The position numbers and the translations under genes are program-made. A stretch of 64,000 bases of DNA. It comes from Lutibacter sp. B1 (GTDB lineage: Bacteria; Bacteroidota; Bacteroidia; Flavobacteriales; Flavobacteriaceae). This document shows, in pieces, positions 54,020 to 64,000 of this stretch (the stretch's first letter is position 1; each line of letters opens with the position of its first letter). The notes under the pieces were generated by a model that did not search any database, was not told where the DNA came from, and saw only the letters and a program-made list of their open reading frames with translations. The stretch is taken from positions 248,001 through 312,000 of the forward strand of contig NZ_JAAZUI010000001.1 in the NCBI RefSeq assembly GCF_012524075.1, written 5' to 3'.

Positions 54020-54465
54020 TAATCGATTAAATTTTACTTAACAAATATCTTAAATTATTATAGAAATAAAATTGTTTTTTAGCTTTTTGTACTAACAACC
54101 TTATTTATAAACACTTAATATAATATTCCACCTATCATTATTATTTAAATAAGCTATGCTATGCATATTGAACACTTCTATATAAGAAATTTTAACGTTA
54201 TACATATATAATTATTGTTAAACAACCTAAATTAAATATTATGTTCAAGAATAGCTAAATTGGTTTGTTTAAAATACTAACTTAAACATATATACTCTAA
54301 TTGTAAATAAAATTTAACAAAAAAATGAATATAATTTATACTTAACTATCTCTTTTATATAATAAATATTGAAAAGATTCGTTAAAAAAACATAATTAAA
54401 AAAATTTCTTGCGAAAAAATTTATTTAATGTAAATTGCAAAACATTAAACCCTATTAAGATTGAA
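54020..54465. other. 446-bp divergent intergenic region between porV and gldJ
   Basis: This is very AT-rich non-coding sequence. It contains a short dyad TTGTTAAACAA near 54217 and no ORF over 30 codons with family features. No remnant of porU can be recognised here. The promoters of porV and gldJ must lie within it, but no perfect TAnnTTTG element stands out. Confidence 0.5.
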
Positions 54466-56121
54466 ATGAATATGAAAAATATATATAGCTTTTCTAAGTT
54501 ATTACTAGCATCATTAATTATCTTATCTTTTGTGAGTTGTCACAATAGAACTAGTAGAAATAATGTATCACTCACCGGGTGGAGTTCCAAAGATAAAAAA
54601 GCAGCTGGTTTTATGGGTGAAGCTAAATACAAAGGTCAAAAAGCTCCTCCTGGAATGGTTTTAATTGAAGGAGGAACTTTTACAATGGGACATGTACAAG
54701 ATGACGTTATGTTTGATTGGAATACAACACCTGTGAAACAACAAGTACGTTCATTTTATTTAGATGAAACTGAAGTAACAAATGCCGAATATTTATTTTA
54801 TTTAGAATGGATTGAAAAAGTTTTTCCTCCAAGTGACGAAAATTACAAAAACATTTACCAATCTGCAGTGCCGGATACACTTGTTTGGAGAGATGTATTA
54901 GGTTTTAATGAACTACTTACAGAAAATTATTTAAGACATCCTTCCTATGCAGATTACCCTGTTGTTGGTGTTAGTTGGATTCAAGCAAATCAATATTGTA
55001 AATGGAGAACCGATAGAGTCAATGAAAAAATATTGATGGATAAAGATATTTTAAATCCGGTATTTGAGCTTGACTCAATGGATATTAAAGGCAAGCACTT
55101 CAGTACAGATCCTTATTTGGCGAATCCATATTTACTTTTTGAAGGAGATTCTACAATTTGGAAAAACAAAGGCGAATTTAAAGACCGATTTCCTAAAACT
55201 TCTGATGGCATTCTATCTCCTAAATTTAGATTGCCAACTGAATCTGAATGGGAATACGCAGCAAAAGCTGAAATTGAAAATAGAGAATATAATAACACTA
55301 GAGGAAGAAAAAAATATTCTTGGAATAGTAAATACACACGCAACAAATCTAAAAAATTTAGAGGAGACCAGTTAGCAAATTTTAAACAAGGTAAAGGTGA
55401 TTATAGTGGTATAGCCGGTTGGAGTAACGATGGTGCCGATATAACTATTGCTGTAAAATCATACGATCCAAATGCTTTTGGCTTATACGATATGTCTGGA
55501 AATGTAGCCGAATGGGTTGCTGACGTTTACAGACCAATAATTGACAACGATGCTAATGATTTTAATTATTTTAGAGGGAATATTTTTACTAAAAAAATGA
55601 TTGACCAAGAAGGAAAAGTTGTTATGGTTGATGATAACTCCATCGAATATGATACTTTAGATAATGGAAATATTGTTCCAAAAGCATTACCTGGAACACT
55701 TAAATACATCCCTATTACTAAACGTGATGCTTATATGAGAAATAATTATGAGAAGGCTTATAATATAGACTCAAAAGATGGAGATTTAGCTTCTACAAAA
55801 GTTTACTATAAAAATGAAGACGAATTAGAAACAAAACCCCGTATGTATAACTCACCTATTAAACCAAGAGAAATTGGTGAAAGTGGTTTTATAATGCAAA
55901 AGTATGATACCGAGCATCGTACAACTTTAATTAGTGATAAATCTCGTGTTTATAAAGGAGGCTCTTGGAAAGATAGAGAATATTGGCTAGACCCATCTCA
56001 ACGTAGATATTTACCTGAGTATATGGCTACAAATTACATAGGTTTCCGTTGTGCAACGGATAGATTAGGACCTATGACATATAAACGAAGAAAACCTACA
56101 ACTACAAAACCTAGATATTAA
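54466..56121 (+). CDS. gldJ: Gliding motility lipoprotein GldJ
   Basis: This protein of about 551 residues has a lipoprotein signal (lipobox LSFVSC) and an FGE-sulfatase/SUMF1-type fold, recognisable from PPGMVLIEGGTFTMGH, LDETEVTNAEYLFYLEW, FRLPTESEWEYAAKA, GLYDMSGNVAEWVADV and VYKGGSWKDREYW...FRCA. GldJ is needed for gliding and for stability of GldK in the type IX secretion machine. I start at ATG 54466 (or 54472); the TTG at 54409 adds 19 residues before the signal peptide and is unlikely. The gene murF follows after a terminator, the known flavobacterial order. Confidence 0.95.
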   Translation: MNMKNIYSFSKLLLASLIILSFVSCHNRTSRNNVSLTGWSSKDKKAAGFMGEAKYKGQKAPPGMVLIEGGTFTMGHVQDDVMFDWNTTPVKQQVRSFYLDETEVTNAEYLFYLEWIEKVFPPSDENYKNIYQSAVPDTLVWRDVLGFNELLTENYLRHPSYADYPVVGVSWIQANQYCKWRTDRVNEKILMDKDILNPVFELDSMDIKGKHFSTDPYLANPYLLFEGDSTIWKNKGEFKDRFPKTSDGILSPKFRLPTESEWEYAAKAEIENREYNNTRGRKKYSWNSKYTRNKSKKFRGDQLANFKQGKGDYSGIAGWSNDGADITIAVKSYDPNAFGLYDMSGNVAEWVADVYRPIIDNDANDFNYFRGNIFTKKMIDQEGKVVMVDDNSIEYDTLDNGNIVPKALPGTLKYIPITKRDAYMRNNYEKAYNIDSKDGDLASTKVYYKNEDELETKPRMYNSPIKPREIGESGFIMQKYDTEHRTTLISDKSRVYKGGSWKDREYWLDPSQRRYLPEYMATNYIGFRCATDRLGPMTYKRRKPTTTKPRY

Positions 56122-56144
56122 AAATATTATTCCATAAATTTATG

Positions 56145-56174
56145 CCTCACCGATTTATCTGTGAGGTTTTTTTA
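56145..56174 (+). terminator. Intrinsic terminator between gldJ and murF
   Basis: CCTCAC pairs with GTGAGG across a 10-nt loop and is followed by seven Ts. Confidence 0.75.
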
Positions 56175-56184
56175 TATTTAAACT

Positions 56185-57444
56185 ATGACAATTGAAGAAT
56201 TATATACTTTATATACTCAAAATTATTTAGTAGATACTGATACTAGAAAAATTAGAAAAAATAGCATGTTTTTTGCTTTAAAAGGCGAAAATTTTAATGG
56301 AAATAAATTTGCTGTAGATGCCCTTAAAAGCGGTGCTAATTATGCAATTATTGACGAAGCTGAATACAAAACAAATCCAAATATAATTTTGGTAGATAAT
56401 GTGTTACAAACACTACAAAATTTAGCTAATTTTCATAGAAAACAACTTAACATCCCAATTATTTCATTAACCGGAAGTAATGGTAAAACAACCACAAAAG
56501 AACTCATAAATATTGTCTTATCACAAAAATACCAGACTACAGCAACTCAAGGGAATTTAAATAATCATATTGGTGTACCGTTAACCTTATTATCAATAAT
56601 GCCAAGTACTGAAATTGGTATTATTGAAATGGGTGCAAATCATCTAAATGAAATTGAATTTTTATGTAAAATTGCAGAACCAACTCACGGATATATTACA
56701 AATTTTGGCAAAGCTCATTTAGAAGGTTTCGGTAGTTTTGAAGGTGTTATAAAAGGAAAATCAGAACTATATAATTTTATTAAAGACACTAAAGGAAAAG
56801 TTTTTATAAATAGTGATGATGAAATTCAAGTAAAAAAATCTAACGGAATAGATTGCATAAACTTTAGTTCTGAAAACATAGAATTTATAGAAGCTAATCC
56901 ATATGTAAAAGTTAAATTCAAAAACACCTTAATTAAAAGTAATCTTATTGGTAAGTACAATTACAAAAATATATCAGTAGCACTAACCATTGGTAATTAT
57001 TTTAACGTTCCTGTAAACGATATAAAAAAAGCTATTGAAAGTTATATTCCAACTAATAACAGATCTCAAATTATCCAAAAAGAATCGTTTAAAATTATTC
57101 TCGATGCCTATAATGCAAATCCAAGCAGCATGCAAGCAGCACTTGAAAATTTCAATCAACTAGAAGATACTCATAAAATGGTTATTTTAGGAGATATGTT
57201 TGAGTTAGGTGAAAATAGTAACTTTGAACACCAAAAAATTGCTGAATTAGCTACTTCTTTTAACTTTAATAAAGTGTATTTAATAGGAAAAGCATTTTCT
57301 ACAACCAGTGTAAAAAATGCTTTTGTTTATGAAAGTTTTGAATCTTTTAAAAATTCAATTAAAAACTTCAACCTTGATAATACTACAATACTTATTAAAG
57401 GTTCTCGAGGTATGGCTTTAGAAAGAGTTTTAGAGTTGCTCTAG
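56185..57444 (+). CDS. murF: UDP-MurNAc-tripeptide--D-Ala-D-Ala ligase
   Basis: This 419-residue Mur ligase adds D-Ala-D-Ala to the UDP-MurNAc-tripeptide. ISLTGSNGKTTTKELI is the ATP-binding P-loop, GNLNNHIGVPLTLL and EMGANHLNEI are MurF-specific, and the C-terminal domain has DAYNANPSSMQAAL. Its last 15 bp overlap the end of the convergent sugar-kinase gene. Confidence 0.96.
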   Translation: MTIEELYTLYTQNYLVDTDTRKIRKNSMFFALKGENFNGNKFAVDALKSGANYAIIDEAEYKTNPNIILVDNVLQTLQNLANFHRKQLNIPIISLTGSNGKTTTKELINIVLSQKYQTTATQGNLNNHIGVPLTLLSIMPSTEIGIIEMGANHLNEIEFLCKIAEPTHGYITNFGKAHLEGFGSFEGVIKGKSELYNFIKDTKGKVFINSDDEIQVKKSNGIDCINFSSENIEFIEANPYVKVKFKNTLIKSNLIGKYNYKNISVALTIGNYFNVPVNDIKKAIESYIPTNNRSQIIQKESFKIILDAYNANPSSMQAALENFNQLEDTHKMVILGDMFELGENSNFEHQKIAELATSFNFNKVYLIGKAFSTTSVKNAFVYESFESFKNSIKNFNLDNTTILIKGSRGMALERVLELL

Positions 57445-58290
57445 CTTTAATTTTTCTCTATGATACTCAATTAAACCATCTATTGGTCGTCTAACTATAT
57501 TTCCAAGTTCTACCAAATGATATTTAGCCACATCAGCAATAATATCTTTAGCAAAAAAAGCTATAGAACCTACAAAATGTACAGGAACTTTTTTAGACTC
57601 TTCGTATGGTAATACTCTATTTTTAAAGAATTCTTTAATTCCTTTACGCAATACTTTATTAAAGTATGCATTTTGCTCATTTTTGAATATAAATTCAGCA
57701 AAATGAGCTAAATACGTGTTCGGATTTTCTTCTTTATAAATATTTCGTTTAATTACATCAGCTTCTAAATTAAATTGTTCACTAAATTTAATTGCTAAAT
57801 CTTTTGGCATTTTTCCATAGTAATAATCTCTTATTAATTTTTTACCAAAATAATTACCACTGGCTTCATCCATTAAAATATATCCAAGCGAAGCAATTCT
57901 AACATCAACTTTTTCACCATCAAAATAGCAACTGTTAGAACCGGTTCCTAAAATACAAACCATTCCCGGATTTGTAGTAACTGCATAAGCTGCTGCGTAA
58001 GTATCTTCTTTTACATCAACTTTAGCATTTGTAAAAAATGATTCGAATATAGATTTTAGAAGTAATGTTGGTTTTTCAGTTCCACAACCTGCACCATAAA
58101 AGTAAACTTCTTCTACTTCATTTTTGCACTTGGTTAAATCTTCATTTTCTTCAATTCTGCTTTTTAACAAAGCTTCTGAGAAAACAGCCGGATTTAAACC
58201 ACCAGTTCTGGTTTTAAATACCTGTACTCCTGACTTATTCAATAAAATCCAATCGGCTTTTGTAGAGCCTCCATCTGCTATTAGAACCAT
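57430..58290 (-). CDS. BadF/BadG-family N-acetylglucosamine kinase-like ATPase
   Basis: This 286-residue ASKHA-fold protein has LIADGGSTKADWILL (phosphate 1), FYGAGCGTEKP, ILGTGSNSCYFDG (adenosine/phosphate 2) and GYILMDEASGNYFGKKLI. Flavobacterial relatives are annotated as N-acetylglucosamine kinases. It follows gapA by 19 bp in the pfkA-gapA operon, so it probably feeds an amino sugar into glycolysis or the cell wall. Confidence 0.82.
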   Translation of the reverse strand: MVLIADGGSTKADWILLNKSGVQVFKTRTGGLNPAVFSEALLKSRIEENEDLTKCKNEVEEVYFYGAGCGTEKPTLLLKSIFESFFTNAKVDVKEDTYAAAYAVTTNPGMVCILGTGSNSCYFDGEKVDVRIASLGYILMDEASGNYFGKKLIRDYYYGKMPKDLAIKFSEQFNLEADVIKRNIYKEENPNTYLAHFAEFIFKNEQNAYFNKVLRKGIKEFFKNRVLPYEESKKVPVHFVGSIAFFAKDIIADVAKYHLVELGNIVRRPIDGLIEYHREKLKLEQL

Positions 58291-58309
58291 TTTTTACAAT
58301 TTAGATTTA

Positions 58310-59329
<1,020 letters not shown>

Positions 59330-59343
59330 TTATTAATCTATTT

Positions 59344-60330
59344 TTATACTGAAGTTATTTCAGCAACTTTAAGTAATTCTTTATTTATATCGTGGTTCAT
59401 TTTAATTGCTTTATCTAAACCAACCATTGAAACTTCATTATTCGTTATACCAATCATAACACCCGTTGAACGATCTAATAAAGCTTCTACTGCTGCAACA
59501 CCTAATCTACTGGCTAAAACTCTGTCGTAACAACTTGGAGAACCTCCTCTTTGCATGTGTCCTAAAACAGATACTCTAATATCGTAATGAGGAAAATGCT
59601 CGTTAATATAGTCTGCCAACTCGAAAACGTTCTTACCGATTTTATCACCTTCTGAAACAACAACTATACTAGATGTTTTACCTGTTTCTTTACTTGTTTT
59701 AAGTGATTCAACCAGCCTGTCTAGCCCTAGATTTTTTTCAGGTATCAAAATCTCTTCAGCTCCTGCTCCAATACCGGTGTTTAAAGCTATAAATCCGGCA
59801 TCGCGTCCCATAACTTCAATAAAGAATAATCTGTTATGTGAACTTGCAGTATCTCTAATTTTGTCAATTACTTCAACTACGGTATTTAAAGCTGTATCGT
59901 ACCCTATTGTGTTATCAGTTCCATAAATATCATTATCAATAGTTCCTGGAATACCAACTAATGGAAAATTAAATTCTTCAATAAATTTTAATCCACCGGT
60001 AAATGTTCCGTCACCACCAATTAATACAAGAGCTCCTACACCATGTTTTTTTAAGTTCTCATAAGCTTTAGCTCTTCCTTCTTTGGTTTTAAATTCCATA
60101 GAACGTGCTGACTTTAATATAGTACCACCTTTATTGATTATATTACTAACATCTCGTGCAGTAAGTGGTTCTATATCACCTTCTATTAAACCTTGATAAC
60201 CTCTATAAACCCCAACGCATTCAATTCTATAATAAGTACAAGCTCTAACAACAGCACGAATGGCTGCATTCATCCCCGGAGCATCGCCTCCGGAAGTTAA
60301 AACCGCTATTTTTTTTATTGGTTCATTCAT
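59344..60330 (-). CDS. pfkA: ATP-dependent 6-phosphofructokinase
   Basis: This 328-residue group A PFK has TSGGDAPGMNAAIRAVVR, VLIGGDGTFTGG (Gly at the ATP-discriminating position, so ATP-dependent rather than pyrophosphate-dependent) and PGTIDNDIYGTDNTIG with the catalytic Asp. LGHMQRGGSPSCYDRVLA binds fructose-6-phosphate. It leads the pfkA-gapA-kinase operon. Confidence 0.96.
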   Translation of the reverse strand: MNEPIKKIAVLTSGGDAPGMNAAIRAVVRACTYYRIECVGVYRGYQGLIEGDIEPLTARDVSNIINKGGTILKSARSMEFKTKEGRAKAYENLKKHGVGALVLIGGDGTFTGGLKFIEEFNFPLVGIPGTIDNDIYGTDNTIGYDTALNTVVEVIDKIRDTASSHNRLFFIEVMGRDAGFIALNTGIGAGAEEILIPEKNLGLDRLVESLKTSKETGKTSSIVVVSEGDKIGKNVFELADYINEHFPHYDIRVSVLGHMQRGGSPSCYDRVLASRLGVAAVEALLDRSTGVMIGITNNEVSMVGLDKAIKMNHDINKELLKVAEITSV

Positions 60331-60347
60331 TGTTTAAAATTATACCC

Positions 60348-60355
60348 CAAAAGTA
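60348..60355 (-). promoter_or_regulatory. Promoter -7 element for pfkA-gapA
   Basis: TACTTTTG on the minus strand matches TAnnTTTG and lies 17 bp before the pfkA start codon. Confidence 0.5.
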
Positions 60356-60494
60356 CTTTTAAATGCGTTTTTTTCCTATAAAATCAACTATTATTCACTA
60401 AAACGATTTCGCTTAAATTCATATAAAAAAGAAGATAAAATTTAACTTCTTCAACAAAATTAAACATTTTATTATCAATATATTAAAAATTAAT

Positions 60495-61862
60495 TTAATC
60501 TATCAAAATTTTATATTCCCAAGGTTTGAATGTTAACGGTTTTTGTTTTGAAAATTCAATTGTTTTATCAGTAAAAAAATCAACCGATTTCCCTTCTTTA
60601 TCACATGTAAATGTGACCTCTTTATCAGACAAATTAGCCATAAAAGTTATTTTTTTAGCTTCTTTTTCTCTAGAAAATATCAACACTTTATCATTATCAG
60701 AAGAATTTATTTTTGTATAAGAAGCTGCATCTTTCCCTCCGTTAAGTGCTTTATTATTGTTTTTTAATTCGCCTAACTTTACTAATAACGGCCATGCTTT
60801 ACCTTTATTTTTAATAATAGTATCCTTTTCAAAAAATAAAAGTCGTTTATTCATATCATACTCTTGACCACTATAGATTAATGGCATACCGGGAGCACAA
60901 TACGTTAGTGCCATCATAACTTCTGAAGCATCACCCATACGTTCTTTAACGGTTCCGTTCCATGAATTTTCGTCGTGATTGGTTACAAAATTCATTAAAA
61001 TATCATCATTTTGATATAATGTATCAATTTGAGCCATTCTTTCATTCCAACCTTTTACAGTTTCTTTTCCTTGCGCAATATGATTCATTTTATGATGCGA
61101 ATCCCAGTTATAACCCATATCAAAAGCGTTCTTTAATAATTCAGGTTCCCAACCTTCTGCCAACATAAAAATTGGTTTTACTTTTTTTAATTCGGCAACC
61201 GTAGGCTCCCAAAAGTCTACAGGAACCATCCCTGCAACATCACATCTAAAACCATCAACATCAACTTCTTCCAACCAATATTTCATATCTTCCAGCATTA
61301 CAGCACGCATTTCTTGGTTATCATAATTCAAATCAGCCACATCGGTCCAGTCAGTTCCAACAGGATGTGTAATTTCACCGGCTTCATTTTTTGTATAATA
61401 CTCCGGATGTTCTTTTATCCAAACATGGTCCCAACCTGTATGATTGGCCACCCAATCTAATATTACAAATATGCCATTTTCATGTGCTGTTTCTACTAAT
61501 TCTTTAACATCATTTAGATTACCAAATTCAGGATTTACCTTAGTATAATCGGTTATAGCATAATAGCTACCCAAACTACCTTTACTTTTGGTTGACGAAA
61601 TGGGATAAATTGGCATTAACCAGATGATTTTCACTCCTAATTCTTTTAATTGTGGAATGTCTTTTGTAAACTCTTTAAAAGTTCCTTCCGGTGAATATTG
61701 ACGAATATTTGCTTCATAAATTACGGCATTTTCTAACGCTTCATCAGTAATAGCTTCTTTTACAATTACTTGGGGTTGATTTGTATTCTGCATAGGCTTA
61801 TTTTCATTTTTACATGACACTAAAATTGTCGCTAAAAATAGTATATAAAATAGTTTTTTCAT
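60495..61862 (-). CDS. Alpha-amylase family (GH13) lipoprotein
   Basis: This 455-residue glycoside hydrolase has a lipoprotein signal (lipobox ILVSC, Cys17). The GH13 barrel motifs are DWVANHTGWDH (region I), GFRCDVAG with nucleophile Asp208 (region II), MLAEGWE with acid/base Glu236 (region III) and FVTNHDENSW with Asp297 (region IV). It would hydrolyse starch-like glucans outside the inner membrane. It is 10 bp downstream of a GH97 gene, so both belong to one starch-utilisation transcript. Confidence 0.92.
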   Translation of the reverse strand: MKKLFYILFLATILVSCKNENKPMQNTNQPQVIVKEAITDEALENAVIYEANIRQYSPEGTFKEFTKDIPQLKELGVKIIWLMPIYPISSTKSKGSLGSYYAITDYTKVNPEFGNLNDVKELVETAHENGIFVILDWVANHTGWDHVWIKEHPEYYTKNEAGEITHPVGTDWTDVADLNYDNQEMRAVMLEDMKYWLEEVDVDGFRCDVAGMVPVDFWEPTVAELKKVKPIFMLAEGWEPELLKNAFDMGYNWDSHHKMNHIAQGKETVKGWNERMAQIDTLYQNDDILMNFVTNHDENSWNGTVKERMGDASEVMMALTYCAPGMPLIYSGQEYDMNKRLLFFEKDTIIKNKGKAWPLLVKLGELKNNNKALNGGKDAASYTKINSSDNDKVLIFSREKEAKKITFMANLSDKEVTFTCDKEGKSVDFFTDKTIEFSKQKPLTFKPWEYKILID

Positions 61863-61872
61863 TGTTAAAGTT

Positions 61873-63990
61873 TTATTTTTTTGGTTTTAAACTAATTGCA
61901 AAGCCACCTCCCGGAGCCAGCTTTAATTTTAAATTTGATTGATTCGTAATTTCTATATTTCTGATGTTTATAGCTGTTGGATTATCATTCCAATGCGCAT
62001 TTTCAGCATCTTCATAAATTATAGCTTCATAAGTTGTATTAGGTGATAAGAAATCAAATGAAATTTCCATTTCTCTTGCATTTTCATCGGTTATACCACC
62101 CACAAACCAATTTTCTGTATTTTTTTCTTTTCTGGCAATGGTTACAAAATCGCCTATTTCACCATTTAAAACTTTGGTTTGTTGCCAATCAACACCAACA
62201 TCTCTAATAAATTGTAAAGCCGGGTTACCTTCGTAATTTTCAATTAAATCTGCTGCCATTTGAACAGGACTGTATATAACCACATACAATGCTAATTGCT
62301 GAGCTATAGTTGTATTTACCTGATTGTCTTTTTTATATTGATCAAACTTGATATCAAATATTCCAGGCGTATAATCAATTGGCCCGGCCAACATACGTGT
62401 AAAAGCAATAATTGGCAAATGTTCCGGTGGATTTCCACCGTCTGAAGACCAAGCGTTAAATTCTTGTCCACGCAAACCTTCACGAGAAATTGTATTTGGA
62501 TACGTTCTACGCAAACCTGTTGCTTTTATAGGCTCATGAGCATTAACTGCTACTTGGTATTTAGCAGCCTTAATTACCGTATTGTTATAATGATTTACCA
62601 TATATTGCCCATGATGGTATTCACCTTTTGGCAATATTTTACCAACGTAGCCGGTTTTAACTGTATGCATACCTAAATCTTTCATAAGTCCAAAAGCAGC
62701 ATCTTGTTGTTTAGTATAGGTTTCGGTTGCGGCAGAGGTTTCATGATGCATAATAATTTCAACACCTTTTTCTTTACCGTAACGAACAACTTCTTCAATA
62801 TCATAATCAGGATAAGGTGTTACAAAATCAAATACGCCTTCACGATCTTCAAAACCAATCCAATGTTCCCAGCCTGTATTCCAACCTTCTACCAAAACAG
62901 CTCCTATATTGTTTTTTGCTGAAAAATCTATAAACGCTTTTGTATTTTCAGTTGTTGCTCCATGTCTCCCATGAGCCTTACCATCATTTATCCAAGTTCC
63001 CATATCTTGAGTCATTCCATAATCCCAAGTAGATTTGCCTAAGTGCATTTCCCACCAAATTCCTGTGTATTTTGTTGGTTTAAACCATGAAATGTCTCCT
63101 AATTTATTAGGTTCATTTAAATTGACAATTAATTTTGATTCAATTAAATCGCCCGGTTTTTCAGCAATTTGAATTGTACGCCAAGGTGTATTAAAAGGTA
63201 CTGTTCTTTTTACTTTATAACCTGTGCGCTCAGATCCTACCAACTCGCTTTGCATTGCCAGCTTTTCTTTGTCTATTTTTAATGTCATTCCCGAATAATC
63301 TACCAATGCTGCTTCATGAAAACTTAAATATAAACCTTCATCTGTTTTCATCGTAACTGGTGTATTAACTGCATTTTCAGGAATATATGTTTGTGCTAAA
63401 TTGCTATGATTAGCTTTTGACAAAGCATCAATCTCGGTAAATTTAGTTGTATTGTACAAATGCTCGTAAATATCCCAATCTCCGGGAATCCACCAAACTT
63501 TATGATTCCCTGTTAAATTGAATTGCGTATTTTCATCAGTAATAATAACATCGGTTAAATTTTGCTGTTCAGGAAATTCATATCTAAAACCAATTCCATC
63601 ATTATAAACTTTAAAAACAATGTTTAATTTACGTTGAAGTTCTTTTGTTTCCTGCAATTCAACTTTCAGTTCGTTATAATTATTCTCAACTTCCAATTGC
63701 TCACCCCAAGGCATTTCCCAAGTTTCGTTAAAATTTTGCTTGGTAACATTTAAAATTTCGAAACCTTCCGACAATGGAGGAGCATCTTTTAAATCGAATC
63801 CTAAAGAAGATGTTTTAATAACATCATTATCCTTATATACTACTTTATACGTTGGCACTCCTTCTATGTTAATTTCAAATTCAACTTGCACAGCTTCATT
63901 TGGAGAACTCACTTTCTGAACTCCAAATTTTTCTGAACATGAAAAAAGTAAAACCGTTACCAACAATACACTCATTTTTATTAATTTCAT
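61873..63990 (-). CDS. GH97 alpha-glucosidase (SusB-like) lipoprotein
   Basis: This 705-residue glycoside hydrolase has a lipoprotein-type signal (LLFSC, Cys18), a large N-terminal beta-sandwich (to about 290), a catalytic barrel (about 300-590) and a C-terminal beta-domain. Motifs of the inverting SusB-type class are IMHHETSAATETY with a Glu near residue 417 and AHEPIKATGLRRTYPNTISREGLRGQEF. It releases glucose from maltodextrins. The start codon is only 10 bp from the window end, so the expected susC/susD-like genes upstream cannot be seen. Confidence 0.92.
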   Translation of the reverse strand: MKLIKMSVLLVTVLLFSCSEKFGVQKVSSPNEAVQVEFEINIEGVPTYKVVYKDNDVIKTSSLGFDLKDAPPLSEGFEILNVTKQNFNETWEMPWGEQLEVENNYNELKVELQETKELQRKLNIVFKVYNDGIGFRYEFPEQQNLTDVIITDENTQFNLTGNHKVWWIPGDWDIYEHLYNTTKFTEIDALSKANHSNLAQTYIPENAVNTPVTMKTDEGLYLSFHEAALVDYSGMTLKIDKEKLAMQSELVGSERTGYKVKRTVPFNTPWRTIQIAEKPGDLIESKLIVNLNEPNKLGDISWFKPTKYTGIWWEMHLGKSTWDYGMTQDMGTWINDGKAHGRHGATTENTKAFIDFSAKNNIGAVLVEGWNTGWEHWIGFEDREGVFDFVTPYPDYDIEEVVRYGKEKGVEIIMHHETSAATETYTKQQDAAFGLMKDLGMHTVKTGYVGKILPKGEYHHGQYMVNHYNNTVIKAAKYQVAVNAHEPIKATGLRRTYPNTISREGLRGQEFNAWSSDGGNPPEHLPIIAFTRMLAGPIDYTPGIFDIKFDQYKKDNQVNTTIAQQLALYVVIYSPVQMAADLIENYEGNPALQFIRDVGVDWQQTKVLNGEIGDFVTIARKEKNTENWFVGGITDENAREMEISFDFLSPNTTYEAIIYEDAENAHWNDNPTAINIRNIEITNQSNLKLKLAPGGGFAISLKPKK

Positions 63991-64000
63991 ATTATTATTT

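Overview
The window is about 64 kb of an AT-rich Bacteroidota chromosome, almost certainly from a member of the Flavobacteriaceae. The evidence is gldJ and porV (gliding/type IX secretion), many TAnnTTTG promoter elements typical of the phylum, little sign of Shine-Dalgarno sequences, many lipoproteins, a GH97 SusB-type glucosidase and flavobacterial dispersed repeats. No genus can be named from sequence reading alone. There are no prophages, insertion sequences, CRISPR arrays or rRNA genes; apart from one small inserted gene and two dispersed repeat copies this is core chromosome.

Layout: 1-2.9 kb holds the tsaD 3' end, an outer-membrane porin and a 2-oxo acid dehydrogenase E2. 3.2-9.7 kb is the least conventional part: a seven-gene redox locus with a hexaheme lipoprotein (collagen-like GVD linker), a monoheme lipoprotein, a DUF5777 beta-barrel, a Tat-exported four-cluster ferredoxin subunit, an NrfD-type quinol dehydrogenase, an unknown membrane-anchored periplasmic protein and a small cytochrome c. 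No molybdopterin catalytic subunit or known terminal reductase is present. 9.7-20.5 kb is an essentially complete C5 heme pathway: hemA-hemCD(fusion)-hemB-hemL-hemE-(four-helix-bundle gene)-hemN on the minus strand and an AraC regulator-hemH-hemJ divergently. 20.7-25.0 kb is iorA-iorB-acd, a probable anaerobic 2-oxo-acid fermentation operon.

The redox locus and the ior operon share the same candidate control element: an identical 12-bp FNR-type dyad (TGAT-TAAA-ATCA) followed after exactly 23 bp by an identical TAAATTTA -7 element. With the O2-independent HemN and oxygen-sensitive Ior, this points to an oxygen-responsive regulon linking heme supply, cytochromes and fermentation (inference).

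25.0-46.3 kb is housekeeping: recR, an SSS transporter, pdxH, sixA, ppx, a purine nucleoside phosphorylase, lpxK, a Nif3-family protein, a degenerate zinc-ribbon coiled-coil protein, a methyltransferase, a UbiA-like protein, gcvP, pdhA-pdhC, a HAD protein, rpmE2, glutaminyl cyclase, an SDR, a SprT-like protein, manC and a DUF389 protein. 46.3-48.1 kb has tRNA-Tyr and tRNA-Lys behind a near-perfect promoter, then mlaF-mlaE. 48.2-57.4 kb has pafA, envelope proteins, a KAS III homolog, a group III truncated hemoglobin, cdd, porV, gldJ and murF; porU, expected between porV and gldJ, is absent. 57.4-64 kb has a BadF-type sugar kinase, gapA, pfkA, a GH13 amylase-family lipoprotein and a GH97 alpha-glucosidase, probably the edge of a starch-utilisation locus.
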